Under the pieces are notes generated by a model, which worked only from the letters and a program-made list of their open reading frames with translations, ran no database searches and was not told where the DNA came from. From Bog-473 sp963781955 (GTDB lineage: Bacteria > Actinomycetota > Acidimicrobiia > Acidimicrobiales > RAAP-2): DNA of 64,000 nt. The stretch covers positions 372,001-436,000 of the forward strand of contig CAWAHU010000003.1 of assembly GCA_963781955.1 (NCBI GenBank), in the 5' to 3' direction. Below are positions 47,706 to 56,559 of the stretch, one piece after another. Within the stretch, counting starts at the first letter, position 1; each line of letters opens with the position of its first letter. Position numbers and translations under genes: made by a program.

Positions 47706-48944
47706 TCAGCCCGAGGACGCGGTCGAGGATTGGGGCGAGCCGGGTGACTGGGTCGAGGTGTATGCCGCCGACTGATCACGGACGATCTGCACCAGGTTGC
47801 CGAGCGCCAGCGCGACGTCGTCGCTGTGGAGTCCCCAGCCCGAGCCCGACGACGCGACGACGGGCCGATCGTCGTTGGGCCCGGGCACGGCCGTCACCTG
47901 CAGCCACGTCGCTCCCTGTGCGCTGAGGCACTGCCCCCGGTAGAGGTTGGGGTACGACACCCACGGGACCCTGACCGATCCTCCCTCGAGGAAGTACGGC
48001 AGCAGCCACCCCGGCCCGCCGGCGAGCGAGGCGGGATTGGTGCACAGCACCTGCAGGCCGGCGGTCGAAGCCGGCTCGAACCCGTCCTGCCCGTTGATGC
48101 TGCTCGCGGGCCGGCCGAACGAGCTGGAGGCCGATGGTTGCGAGCTGAACGTCGAGTAGGCCACGACGCACCCGGTCTGAGTTTCGGCCTGGCAGGCCGG
48201 CACGTGGACGAAGTCGCCGCCGACCACCTTGCCGGTCGGTACGAGGACGTTGCCCCCCATCAACAGCGCAGAGACAAGCAGCCGCCGCTCGGCCGGGTTC
48301 GGGTCGATCTCCCGCTTGATCAGCCCGATGAGGAGCGCGGCGCCCTGGGAGTGGCCGATCAAGACGACGCCCCGGCCCTGGTTGTACCTGGCCAGGTAGT
48401 CCTTCCACGCGGAGAGCAGGCCGCGGTAGGCCACCGCAGTGGTGCGGGCGTTGATCTGGTTCGCGTCCAACGCGGCGAGGGTCAGTTGTGGGTACATCGG
48501 CGCGTACACCCGGCATACCTGGGAGAAGCGGGACGCCTGCTGGCGCGCCACGGTTCGCTCCTCGGGGTCGATGCGCAGGTTGGCGTTGATCGTCGGCTGC
48601 GTGCTGACCGTGGGGTACACGTAGAAGCAGTCGACGGGCGGGCGCGTGGCCGGGGTGGCCCGCTGGACGGCGCTCGTACCGTTGCGAGAGGTGACCGAGG
48701 TCGTCAGGTTCGCGGTGCAAGGGTTGGCGCGGAGTCCCGGGCGGCACAGCCACACGGTCGAGGACTGGGTCGAGGACTGGATCGAGGACTGCGACGTCGC
48801 CGCAGCCGCGGTGCCGACGCCGGCGCCGGCGGCCCCGTCGAGGATGGCGAGCCACGCAGCGGCAGCGGCCACGACGGCCACGGCGGTGTGGCGGGCGGGT
48901 GCGCGGCCGCTCCGAGGGGACACGTGGGCACGACGCGCTGCCAT
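47706..48944 (-). CDS. Exported DUF3089 lipase/esterase-like protein
   Basis: A 412-residue exported protein. A long signal peptide (1-49) ends near GTAAAATS. A short Ser/Gln repeat follows (SSIQSSTQSSTV). The DUF3089 alpha/beta-hydrolase core starts VWLCRPGLRANPC and has VDCFYVYPTVS and the nucleophile motif VVLIGHSQGAALL. His and Asp of the triad should lie in the C-terminal half. Family members include mycobacterial and Acidimicrobiia putative lipases. Cysteines in the N-terminal part may form disulfides. The tail is Ser/Thr/Gln/Gly rich. Confidence 0.88.
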   Translation of the reverse strand: MAARRAHVSPRSGRAPARHTAVAVVAAAAAWLAILDGAAGAGVGTAAAATSQSSIQSSTQSSTVWLCRPGLRANPCTANLTTSVTSRNGTSAVQRATPATRPPVDCFYVYPTVSTQPTINANLRIDPEERTVARQQASRFSQVCRVYAPMYPQLTLAALDANQINARTTAVAYRGLLSAWKDYLARYNQGRGVVLIGHSQGAALLIGLIKREIDPNPAERRLLVSALLMGGNVLVPTGKVVGGDFVHVPACQAETQTGCVVAYSTFSSQPSASSSFGRPASSINGQDGFEPASTAGLQVLCTNPASLAGGPGWLLPYFLEGGSVRVPWVSYPNLYRGQCLSAQGATWLQVTAVPGPNDDRPVVASSGSGWGLHSDDVALALGNLVQIVRDQSAAYTSTQSPGSPQSSTASSG

Positions 48945-48990
48945 GGCTCATCTTGGCCCGTCGGGAACGGCGCCAGGGGTCAGGAAGAGG

Positions 48991-49659
48991 TCAAGGCTGC
49001 GGGGACCCACCGAGGAACATGTCGAAGCACTCCTCGAGCCCGAAGATCTCAATGTCGTGCCGCCGCCGCGGCTCCCAGCGCTGGCGGCTCAGCCGGAAGC
49101 GGATGGTGCGCCCGGACCCGTCTCGCCGCGGCCCACGCGCCTCTCCGTTCTCCTCGTAGCCGATGGTCCGCGAGGTGGCCAATGAGGCCTCGTTGTCCTC
49201 GAAGGCGCCGCTCAGGGCCTCCTCCGCCCCCAGGCCGGCGAACGCCAGGTGCAACACGGCCTCGCGCATCTCGCGCCCGAGGCCCTGGCCCTGGTGGGCC
49301 CGGCCGAGCCAGGACCCGGTGTCCACCGATCGCACGGCTCGGAAGTGCTCCGATTCGAGGTCCTGCATCCCGACCGGCTGCCCGTCGACGAAGGCGGCGG
49401 CGGTGAAGGTCCACTTCTCGGGCGACCAGGTGGCCCGGTGCCCCCAGAGCCACTGCGCCGTGGCGCGCGCCCGGCGATCGGGCTCCTCGTCGGTCCACGG
49501 GACGAAGAACGGCATGCTCCCTGGGTCGTGGATCCCGCCGTCGATCAGGGCGACCAGCGCCGGGAACTCCTCCTCACGGGGCAGGCGCAGTTCCAGGCGG
49601 GGCGTCCGCACGACGAGGTCGAACAGAGGCCAGAACGCGGGTTGTCCGGCCCCAGGCAT
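48991..49659 (-). CDS. GNAT-family N-acetyltransferase (RimJ/RimL type)
   Basis: A 222-residue acetyltransferase starting with the RTPRLELRLPREEEF strand. The acetyl-CoA loop is LGRAHQGQGLGREMREAVLHLAF, and ALSGAFEDNEASLATSRTIGYEENG is the family C-terminal motif with the N-x-S/A-S-x-x-x-x-x-x-G pattern. It starts four bases after the mutase gene on the same strand, so it is probably co-transcribed. The substrate, protein N-terminus or small molecule, is not known. Confidence 0.9.
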   Translation of the reverse strand: MPGAGQPAFWPLFDLVVRTPRLELRLPREEEFPALVALIDGGIHDPGSMPFFVPWTDEEPDRRARATAQWLWGHRATWSPEKWTFTAAAFVDGQPVGMQDLESEHFRAVRSVDTGSWLGRAHQGQGLGREMREAVLHLAFAGLGAEEALSGAFEDNEASLATSRTIGYEENGEARGPRRDGSGRTIRFRLSRQRWEPRRRHDIEIFGLEECFDMFLGGSPQP

Positions 49660-49663
49660 CGAA

Positions 49664-51271
49664 TCAGCCCCCGGGTTGGTAGACCCCGAACACGTCGCGC
49701 AGGACGTCGGAGACCTCGCCGAGCGTGGCCATCTCCTTGAGCGCCACCTTCATGGGGACCAGCAGGTTTCCCTCGCCACGGGCCGTCTCGGCCACGTCGG
49801 ACAGGGCCCGGTCCACGGCGGCCCCGTCCCGTGCGGCCCTGATGGACGTGGTCCGCTCGATCTGCAACTGCTGGAGCTTCACGTCGATCGGGAAGACCTC
49901 GGTGTGCTCCTCGTCGGCGTCGACGAACCGGTTGACGCCCACCACCACCTTCTCGCCGTCGTCGACGGCCTTGGCGAAGCTGTAGGCGGCCGCCTCGATC
50001 TCCTCCTGCATGAAGCGGGCCTCGATGGCCGCCACCGCGCCGCCCAGCTCCTCGATCCGCACGAGGTAGTCGGTGGCCGCCGCCTCGACCTCGTCGGTAA
50101 GCGACTCAACGAAATAGGAGCCCGCAAGTGGGTCGACCGTGTCGGCCACGCCTGACTCGAAGCCGACGATCTGCTGCGTGCGCAGCGCGATCTTGGCCGC
50201 CCTGGTCGTGGGCAGGCCGAGCGCCTCGTCGAAGCCGTTGGTGTGCAGGCTCTGCGTCCCGCCCAGCGCCGCGGCCAGGCTCTGCACCGTGACGCGGACG
50301 ATGTTGTTCTCCGGCTGCTGCGCCGTGAGCGTCGAGCCCCCCGTCTGGGTGTGGAACCGAAGCATCTTGGACCGCTCGTCCTTGGCCCCGAAGCGCTCGG
50401 TCATGATGCGGGCCCACATGCGCCGCGCCGCGCGGAACTTGGCCACTTCTTCGAACAGGTTGTTGTGCGAGTTCCAGAAGAAGGACAGCCGCGGGGCGAA
50501 CGCGTCGACCTCCATGCCCGCGGCGATGGCGGCCTCCACGTAGGCGATGCCGTTGGCCAGCGTGAAGGCGATCTCCTGCACCGCCGTCGACCCCGCCTCG
50601 CGGATGTGGTACCCCGAGATGGAGATCGTGTTCCAGTTGGGCAGCTCGGCCGCGCAGTAGGCGAACGTGTCGACGATGAGGCGCATCGACGGGCGCGGCG
50701 GGTAGATGTAGGTGCCGCGGGCGACGTACTCCTTGAGGATGTCGTTCTGAATCGTCCCGCGGACCTTGGCTCCCGGCACGCCCTGTTCCTCGGCCACCAG
50801 CTGGTAGAGGAGCAGCAGGATGGCGCCGGTGGCATTGATCGTCATGGACGTCGTGACCTTGTCCATGGGGAGGTCGGCCATGAGGAGGCGCATGTCGGCC
50901 AGGGAGTCGATGGCGACTCCCACCTTCCCCACTTCGCCCTCGGCCCGCGGGTGATCGGAGTCGTAGCCCATCTGGGTGGGGAGGTCGAAGGCGCACGAGA
51001 GCCCGGTCTGGCCGGCATCGAGGAGGAACTTGAAGCGCTGGTTGGTGGCCTCGGCCGACCCGAAGCCGGCGTACTGGCGCATGGTCCAGAGCTTCGAGCG
51101 GTACATCTGGGCATGGACGCCGCGGGTATAGGGGAACGCCCCCGGCCGACCCAGCTGGCCGTCGGGGTCCCAGGCCGCGAGGTCCTCGGGCCCGTACACC
51201 GGGCGCACCACGATGCCCGAGTCCGTGATGCGCTCCGGGCTGGCCTGGGGGTCCCTCTTCTCTGCTGTCAC
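49664..51271 (-). CDS. Methylmalonyl-CoA mutase family catalytic subunit
   Basis: A 535-residue TIM-barrel subunit of an adenosylcobalamin-dependent acyl-CoA mutase. Signatures: FPYTRGVHAQMYRSKLWTMRQYAGFGSAEATN, CAFDLPTQMGYDSDHPRAEGEVGKVGVAIDS, GTIQNDILKEYVARGTYIYPP, ISISGYHIREAG and FHTQTGGSTLTAQQPENNIVR. Tyr57 (MY) and Arg197 (SMR) match the residues that fix methylmalonyl-CoA in MutB, arguing against isobutyryl-CoA mutase. The C-terminal B12-binding domain is absent, so a separate small subunit must exist elsewhere, as in archaeal and IcmA/HcmA systems. GTG 51271 has TAGGCT seven bases upstream. Confidence 0.92.
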   Translation of the reverse strand: MTAEKRDPQASPERITDSGIVVRPVYGPEDLAAWDPDGQLGRPGAFPYTRGVHAQMYRSKLWTMRQYAGFGSAEATNQRFKFLLDAGQTGLSCAFDLPTQMGYDSDHPRAEGEVGKVGVAIDSLADMRLLMADLPMDKVTTSMTINATGAILLLLYQLVAEEQGVPGAKVRGTIQNDILKEYVARGTYIYPPRPSMRLIVDTFAYCAAELPNWNTISISGYHIREAGSTAVQEIAFTLANGIAYVEAAIAAGMEVDAFAPRLSFFWNSHNNLFEEVAKFRAARRMWARIMTERFGAKDERSKMLRFHTQTGGSTLTAQQPENNIVRVTVQSLAAALGGTQSLHTNGFDEALGLPTTRAAKIALRTQQIVGFESGVADTVDPLAGSYFVESLTDEVEAAATDYLVRIEELGGAVAAIEARFMQEEIEAAAYSFAKAVDDGEKVVVGVNRFVDADEEHTEVFPIDVKLQQLQIERTTSIRAARDGAAVDRALSDVAETARGEGNLLVPMKVALKEMATLGEVSDVLRDVFGVYQPGG

Positions 51272-51278
51272 ACCCGCG

Positions 51279-51284
51279 AGCCTA
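51279..51284 (-). promoter_or_regulatory. Leaderless -10 box of the mutase gene
   Basis: TAGGCT on the minus strand is seven bases before GTG 51271. Confidence 0.5.
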
Positions 51285-51327
51285 CGGAGGATCGCGCCGT
51301 CGGGGCCATCCGGGGCAGACTGAGGGC

Positions 51328-51780
51328 GTGGACGACGACGTGGACACCGCCTTCTCGCACTTCGGCATCTGCGTGAGCGACCTCGAGCGCTCGCTGCGCT
51401 TCTACTGCGACGGGTTGGGGTTCGAGCGGGCCGAGTCCCACGAGATCGGGTCCGAGTTCGCCCGCCTCATGGACCTGCCCGACGTGGCGGTGACCTCGCA
51501 GTTCATCAGACGCGGGCCCGCGGCCATCGAGTTGCTGGCCTTCCGGGAGCCGGCGCCGTTCGGACCACGCGAGCGGCGGGAAGTGCACCAGCTCGGGCTG
51601 ACGCACCTCTCGTTCCGCGTTCGTGACGTGCCGGGTACCGCCGCCCGCCTGGTGGAACTGGGTGGCGCCGTCGTCGAATCCAGCCGCACCAGCATCGACC
51701 TCGGCGGGATCGCGCTCGAATTCATCTACTGCACGGACCCCGACGGGGTGCGCGTCGAGCTGATGGACCTCGGGGGCTAA
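51328..51780 (+). CDS. VOC-superfamily protein, possible methylmalonyl-CoA epimerase
   Basis: A 150-residue paired beta-alpha-beta-beta-beta protein: FSHFGICVSDLERSLRFYCDGLGF, IELLAFREP, HLSFRVRDVPGTAARLVELGG and CTDPDGVRVELMD. Metal ligands would be the His near residue 11, Glu in IELL, His in THLSF and Glu in VRVELM. It is divergent from the mutase gene, so methylmalonyl-CoA epimerase is plausible, but glyoxalase or dioxygenase functions share this pattern. Its stop codon overlaps that of ctaG (convergent). Confidence 0.82.
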   Translation: MDDDVDTAFSHFGICVSDLERSLRFYCDGLGFERAESHEIGSEFARLMDLPDVAVTSQFIRRGPAAIELLAFREPAPFGPRERREVHQLGLTHLSFRVRDVPGTAARLVELGGAVVESSRTSIDLGGIALEFIYCTDPDGVRVELMDLGG

Positions 51781-52706
51781 CCCCCCGGGTACGTGCCGGC
51801 ACCCGCCTGGGTCCGTGCCTGGTCCTCGGCGTCGGCCTGCGCGTCGAGCTCACGATCGATGCGGACCGCTTTGCGTTCCTCCATGTGCATCCAGCGGAGG
51901 GCGACCGGGATCATGGGCCACAGCATGAGCGTGTCGCCGATGACCCACATGATTGAGCCGCCGATGTGGAGGTCGACGACATAGGACGGCCCCCAGGTGC
52001 GGTGCGTGGCCAGGTAGGCAGGGAAGATCTCGTGGGTCTCGCCGGCCAGGCTCAGCCCGGTGAAGGTGTCGATGGGGACGGCGAGGAACAGGTAGAAGAA
52101 CTGCAAGGCCGGGTGGAGCCGGTACTTGTTGGGGTCGTTGCCGAAGATCTGCCGCCAGAACATGTAGCCGACCAGCAGGAAGACCAGGTGCTCCAAATTG
52201 TGCACCGCCTCCTCTGTGAGCGTCAGGTTGTACCAGTGGGTCACGTGGCTGATCGGGATCACCACGGCGTAGAGCACGAAGGCGACCGCCGGGTGCACGA
52301 GGAACTTGGCCACGGGGTTGCGCAGCGCCTCGGTCACCACGAGGTGCGCCGTCCCCGAGGTGCCACGCCAGGCCAGTTGCAGCGGAGAGGCGATCGCGTA
52401 GAGCGGCGCGGCCACCATGATGAGCAACAAGTGCTGGACCATGTGGTCCCAGAACAGCTCGCTGTCGTAGACGCCGACGAAGCTGAAGACGGCGACAGCC
52501 GTGGTGGCGAGGGCGCCGATCCACGCCACCGTCTTGCCGACCGGCCAGCGGTGGCGCGGGTGCAACACGTTGTTGCGCTTCACCCCCCACAGGTAGAGGG
52601 CCAGCGCGGCCAGGATCATGGCGACAGGCACGAAATCGAACTGGGTCGAGACCAGTTGTGATCCCCGCAGGGGCGGGAGCGGTGCGTCGTAGAGCGCGGC
52701 GATCAC
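51777..52706 (-). CDS. ctaG: CtaG-type cytochrome c oxidase assembly factor
   Basis: A 309-residue polytopic membrane protein of the caa3-type CtaG family (not the Cox11-type CtaG). Seven or so helices start near residue 30. Conserved His-bearing stretches are FWDHMVQHLLLIMVAAPLYAI, VIPISHVTHWYN, AVHNLEHLVFLLVGYMFW and VVDLHIGGSIMWVIGD, all likely to handle copper for the oxidase CuA/CuB centre. GTG 52706 is set by TACCGT six bases upstream; the longer frame starting inside the aldo/keto reductase is rejected. The C-terminal tail is charged and disordered. Confidence 0.92.
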   Translation of the reverse strand: MIAALYDAPLPPLRGSQLVSTQFDFVPVAMILAALALYLWGVKRNNVLHPRHRWPVGKTVAWIGALATTAVAVFSFVGVYDSELFWDHMVQHLLLIMVAAPLYAIASPLQLAWRGTSGTAHLVVTEALRNPVAKFLVHPAVAFVLYAVVIPISHVTHWYNLTLTEEAVHNLEHLVFLLVGYMFWRQIFGNDPNKYRLHPALQFFYLFLAVPIDTFTGLSLAGETHEIFPAYLATHRTWGPSYVVDLHIGGSIMWVIGDTLMLWPMIPVALRWMHMEERKAVRIDRELDAQADAEDQARTQAGAGTYPGG

Positions 52707-52712
52707 ACGGAG

Positions 52713-52718
52713 ACGGTA
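52713..52718 (-). promoter_or_regulatory. Leaderless -10 box of ctaG
   Basis: TACCGT on the minus strand is six bases before GTG 52706 and lies just downstream of the aldo/keto reductase stop codon. Confidence 0.5.
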
Positions 52719-52725
52719 TGCCCGC

Positions 52726-53757
52726 TCAGCCGTGTTGCCAAAATCGGGTCGTGAGGCCCCGCCGCTCGAGCAGGGCGGCCGCATCGAGACGGGCCAGCTC
52801 CTCGTCGTCCATGCGCCACCCCAGTGCGCCAGCGTTCTGCTCGGCCTGTGACCGGTTCTTCGCCCCGGGGATCGGCACGGCGCCCTGGGCGACGACCCAG
52901 GCCAGAGCCACCTGACCCGGCGTGCGCCCGCCGTGCGCCTCGCCGATACGCCGCAGCTCGGCCACCACGGTGTCCACTTCCGCCATCGGGTAGGCCGAGA
53001 ACGTCCTCTTGCCCGGCGGAGGGTGCTGCGCCGAGTACTTCCCGGTCAGCCGTCCCTGCCCGATCGGCGAGTAGGCGAGCGGGGTGACGCCGAGCTCGCG
53101 ACAGCGGTCGAGCAGGCCGGCACGCAGCGGCTTGGCGCGCAGGAGCGAGAACTCGATCTGGTTGGTGGCCAGCCGCAGTCCTCGTCGGCGCAAGGCCGCG
53201 TCCATGGCGCTGGTCTCGTCGGCCGAGTAGTTCGACACGCCGACTGCCTTCACCAATCCTTCGGCATGTGCGGCGGCGAGGGCGTCGGCCAGGGCCCCGT
53301 GCGAGCGCAGCGAGATCGGGCCGTGGATCTGGTAGAGGTCGATCGAACCGGTACCCAGCCGCTCGCACGAGGCGCGGGCGGCGGCCAGCAGCGACCGCTG
53401 CACGTCGAGCTTCCACGGGCTCGGCATGAACTTGGTGGCGACGACCACCCGTTCGCGCACCGGCGGGTCGGCCGCCAGCAGGCGCCCGATGATGCGCTCG
53501 CTCTCGCCACCGCCGTAGACCTCTGCCGTGTCGAAGAGGACGACGCCCGCCTCGATGCTCGCCTCCCAGGCCTCACGGATGGACGACTCGGTCAGGGACG
53601 CGTCGTAGCCGCCCATCCCCCACGTGCTCTTGTCGCCCCATGCCCACGTCCCCACCCCCAGTGGCGGGATGGTCACGTCCGAGCCGGCCAACGCGATCCG
53701 GTCGCCCGCCCGTGGCGGCGTGCGGTCGCCCGACCGCGCGGCAGCGTCGTCGGTCAT
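52726..53757 (-). CDS. Aldo/keto reductase
   Basis: A 343-residue NADPH-dependent (alpha/beta)8 reductase. The catalytic tetrad is visible as Asp and Tyr in LFDTAEVYGGGESE, Lys in VVVATKF and His in LYQIHGP. The NADPH-binding end reads PIPGAKNRSQAEQNAGALGW. An N-terminal 20 residues before IALAGSDVTIPPLGVGTWAWG are polar. It starts at ATG 53757 with a 4-bp overlap of the hydrolase gene. Substrate unknown; the family reduces aldehydes and ketones. Confidence 0.93.
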   Translation of the reverse strand: MTDDAAARSGDRTPPRAGDRIALAGSDVTIPPLGVGTWAWGDKSTWGMGGYDASLTESSIREAWEASIEAGVVLFDTAEVYGGGESERIIGRLLAADPPVRERVVVATKFMPSPWKLDVQRSLLAAARASCERLGTGSIDLYQIHGPISLRSHGALADALAAAHAEGLVKAVGVSNYSADETSAMDAALRRRGLRLATNQIEFSLLRAKPLRAGLLDRCRELGVTPLAYSPIGQGRLTGKYSAQHPPPGKRTFSAYPMAEVDTVVAELRRIGEAHGGRTPGQVALAWVVAQGAVPIPGAKNRSQAEQNAGALGWRMDDEELARLDAAALLERRGLTTRFWQHG

Positions 53758-54623
53758 GGTGAACCCGAACCGGCGCGCTCGTCCGCCCCGGCGAGATGCG
53801 CTCGCACCGCAGCCACCCACTCGTCGGGCTGCGTCAGCTGGGGCGAGTGGTACGCACCCTCAATGATGACGCCGTGGCCGTCGGCCACGGCAGCCGCCAG
53901 CTCCGGGGCCTGGTCGACGAGCGGGTGGTCGTGCTCGCCCGCGATGACGGTGGTCGGGCAGGTGATCGCCGGCAGCTCGGGGCGCAACGAGATCCCCGTG
54001 GTGAACAGCTCCAGCCCGAACCCCTTCACGGCCCACGGGTCCGTGCCGGCCTGGAGGACCTCCTTCTCCTGCCGCCAGGCGGCCGGGGTGCGGGCCTCGA
54101 TCAGTGCCTCCTCGGGGGAGCCCGCCCCCAGGTTGGGCGGCATGCCCCGCGTCGGGTCGAAGCTCTCGATCCAGTTGCGCACCAGGTCCCCCAGCCCGTC
54201 GTCGGGCGACAGGAAGGACCAGCCGCTCGTGTCCATCAGCACCAGCGAGCGCACCAGGTCCGGCCGTCGCAGGGTCAGCCCCATGGCGACGCGTCCGCCC
54301 ATGGAGTGACCGAGCAGGTCGACAGGTCCGCCGGCGACCTGCTCGAGGAAGACGGCCAGGTCCGCCACGAGCTGGTCGAAGGTGTACCCCTCGAGACGGC
54401 CCACCTTCGTCGAACGCCCGTGACCGCGCTGATCGAGCATCACGACGCGGCGCTCGGCCGCCAGGTCGCCGGCCACGAGCGCGAAGTCGTGCGCGGAGCC
54501 GGTGAACCCGTGCACGAGGACCAACGCGGGAGTCCCGGTGGCGCCGCCCCCCTGGTCGGTCCAGGCCAGGTCGACGCCGTTGACGTGCAGGACGTGGCCT
54601 GGGGCCACCCCGGGGGACGGCAT
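53754..54623 (-). CDS. Alpha/beta-fold hydrolase
   Basis: A 289-residue hydrolase. LVLVHGFTGSAHDFALVA is the oxyanion strand, LLGHSMGGRVAMGL holds the nucleophile Ser, IAGEHDHPLVDQA carries the acid Asp and IIEGAYHSPQLTQPDEW the catalytic His. The 30 residues around WSFLSPDDGLGDLVRNW form the lid. It lies three bases after the rhodanese-ThiF gene and overlaps the aldo/keto reductase, making a three-gene operon. Ester or C-C hydrolase activity cannot be separated. Confidence 0.92.
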   Translation of the reverse strand: MPSPGVAPGHVLHVNGVDLAWTDQGGGATGTPALVLVHGFTGSAHDFALVAGDLAAERRVVMLDQRGHGRSTKVGRLEGYTFDQLVADLAVFLEQVAGGPVDLLGHSMGGRVAMGLTLRRPDLVRSLVLMDTSGWSFLSPDDGLGDLVRNWIESFDPTRGMPPNLGAGSPEEALIEARTPAAWRQEKEVLQAGTDPWAVKGFGLELFTTGISLRPELPAITCPTTVIAGEHDHPLVDQAPELAAAVADGHGVIIEGAYHSPQLTQPDEWVAAVRAHLAGADERAGSGSP

Positions 54624-54626
54624 CTC

Positions 54627-55790
54627 TCAGCGGGGATGCGGCATGCAGAGGTCGTCGTACTCGGCGATGACGATCTCGCCGGCGTCCGGACCGCAGGCCG
54701 GGCACACGGGGTCGCGACGCACCTTGAACGTCCGGAACGACTGCTCGAGCGCGTCGTAAGACAGCAGCCTCCCCACCAGCGGGTCGCCGAGACCGAGGAG
54801 CACCTTGATGGTCTCGACGGCCTGGATCGACCCCACGATGCCGGGCAGCACCCCCAGCACCCCGGCCTCGGCGCACGACGGCGCGAGCTCGGCCGGCGGC
54901 GGCTCGGGGATCAGGCAGCGGTAACACGGCCCGTTGTAGGGGTCGAAGACCGTCACCTGGCCCTCGAAGCGGAAGATCGACCCGTGGATCACCGGGATCC
55001 GCTTGAGCAGCGAGGCGTCGTTGACCAGGTAGCGGGTGGGGAAGTTGTCGGTTCCGTCGACGATGGCGTCGTAGCCGTCGATGATGTCGAGGACGTTGTC
55101 GGCACCGAGGCGCACGTCGTAGGTCACGACATTCACGTCGGGGTTGAGGGCGGTCAAGGTCTTCTTGGCCGAGTCGACCTTGCGATCCCCCACCCGGTCC
55201 ATGTTGTGGAGGATCTGGCGCTGGAGGTTCGACTCGTCGACCACGTCCATGTCGATGACGCCCAGCGTGCCCACGCCCGCGGCAGCCAGGTAGAGGGCGG
55301 CGGGAGAGCCCAGGCCGCCCGCCCCGAGCAGCAGCACCTTGGACCCGAGCAGCTTGAGCTGCCCGGTCTCCCCCATCTCGGGCAAGAGGAGGTGGCGCTG
55401 GTAGCGGTTCCGCTGGGCCGGGGTCAGGGTCTTGGGAGCCGCCCACGGCCGACCGTCGTCCTTCCACCTGTTGAACCCGCCGACGAGCGACTGCACGTCG
55501 CCGTAGCCGAGGTCGCCCAAGGTCTTGGCGGCGAAAGCCGAGCGCACCCCCCCGGCGCAGTACACGACCACCGGGACCGACTTGTCGGGCAGCTTGCCCT
55601 CCACCTGGAACTCGAGGTGGCCGCGCGGCAGGTGGACGGCGTTCGGGATGGCGCCCTGCTCGTACTCGTCGGGCTCCCGGACGTCGAGGAAGACAACCCC
55701 ACCGCCTTCGAGCAGGGTTTGCGCGTCGGCCTGCTCCACCTCGCGGATGGACGCCTTGGCCTCGTTCAAAAGGTCTCGGGGAGTGGGCAC
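54627..55790 (-). CDS. Rhodanese-ThiF sulfur-carrier adenylyltransferase (reversed domain order)
   Basis: A 387-residue two-domain enzyme. Residues 15-115 form a rhodanese domain with the persulfide Cys78 in YCAGGVRSAF. Residues 120-380 form an E1-like adenylyltransferase: ATP loop LLLGAGGLGSPAA (152-164), IDMDVVDESNLQRQIL, DGTDNFPTRYLVND and two zinc CxxC motifs (CYRC and CPAC). It would adenylate and thiolate the C-terminus of sulfur-carrier proteins for molybdopterin, thiamine or cysteine synthesis. MoeZ and MOCS3 have the opposite order. GTG 55790 follows GGAGG at seven bases; ATG 55832 is an alternative start. Confidence 0.9.
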   Translation of the reverse strand: MPTPRDLLNEAKASIREVEQADAQTLLEGGGVVFLDVREPDEYEQGAIPNAVHLPRGHLEFQVEGKLPDKSVPVVVYCAGGVRSAFAAKTLGDLGYGDVQSLVGGFNRWKDDGRPWAAPKTLTPAQRNRYQRHLLLPEMGETGQLKLLGSKVLLLGAGGLGSPAALYLAAAGVGTLGVIDMDVVDESNLQRQILHNMDRVGDRKVDSAKKTLTALNPDVNVVTYDVRLGADNVLDIIDGYDAIVDGTDNFPTRYLVNDASLLKRIPVIHGSIFRFEGQVTVFDPYNGPCYRCLIPEPPPAELAPSCAEAGVLGVLPGIVGSIQAVETIKVLLGLGDPLVGRLLSYDALEQSFRTFKVRRDPVCPACGPDAGEIVIAEYDDLCMPHPR

Positions 55791-55916
55791 GCTCGAACCT
55801 CCGTGGCGCCGTCGCGTCGGGTGCTCCGGCATCGGACCGTAAAACACTACCAGTGAGGTCAACATTCCCCGGCGTCCTCGCGACAGCGGTCCGCCCCGGT
55901 GCGAGACTGCTCGCCC

Positions 55917-56525
55917 ATGGAGCTGCACGAGGCCATCCGCCGGCGCGCCATGGTCCGGAGCTTCTCGACCGATCCGATCGACCCCCCCACGGTCGACCGC
56001 ATCCTGCTCGACGCGCTGCGCTCCCCCACGGCGGGCAACACCGGGGGCACGGCATGGGTCGTGCTCGAGGGGCCGGCCCAGACCCAGGCCTACTGGGAGG
56101 CCACCACCGACGAGGAGTGGCGCCGGGCGAACCACCGGTGGTTCGCCGGCCTGGTGCGGGCGCCGGTGGTCCTGCTGGCCTATTCCTCCCCCGAGATGTA
56201 CCTGGCCCGCTACCAGGAGCCGGACAAGTCGACCTCGGGGCTCGGCGAAGGACTCGACCGCTGGCCTGTCCCCTACTGGGTCGGCGACGCCGCCTTCGGC
56301 GTCATGGCGGTCCTCCTCGGGGCCGTCGACGCCGGTCTCGGCGCCTGCGTGCTCGGGACGTTCCGGGGCGAGGAGGCGCTGGCCTCCGCCCTCGGCGTCC
56401 CGTCTGGGTGGCGCCTGTTCTGCGCCGTCGTCCTGGGTCGGCCCGACGACGACGACCGCCGCTCGCCCTCGCTCGACCGGCCCCGGCCGCCGAGGGCCGT
56501 CCGCATCCACCGCGGACGGTGGTAG
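55917..56525 (+). CDS. Nitroreductase-family FMN oxidoreductase
   Basis: A 202-residue nitroreductase-like protein. MELHEAIRRRAMVRSFSTDPIDPPTVDRILLDALRSPTAGNTGGTAWVV is the typical FMN-binding N-terminus (R-R-x-x-R-x-F and S-P-x-A-x-N). GDAAFGVMAVLLGAVDAGLGACVLG and VPSGWRLFCAVVLGRPDDD are the second half. The C-terminal Arg/Pro tail is disordered. ATG 55917 matches the family start. Divergent from the rhodanese-ThiF gene. Substrate unknown. Confidence 0.9.
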   Translation: MELHEAIRRRAMVRSFSTDPIDPPTVDRILLDALRSPTAGNTGGTAWVVLEGPAQTQAYWEATTDEEWRRANHRWFAGLVRAPVVLLAYSSPEMYLARYQEPDKSTSGLGEGLDRWPVPYWVGDAAFGVMAVLLGAVDAGLGACVLGTFRGEEALASALGVPSGWRLFCAVVLGRPDDDDRRSPSLDRPRPPRAVRIHRGRW

Positions 56526-56559
56526 CGGCGGCGGTAGCGGCGGCGCGGCCGGCCCGCGC

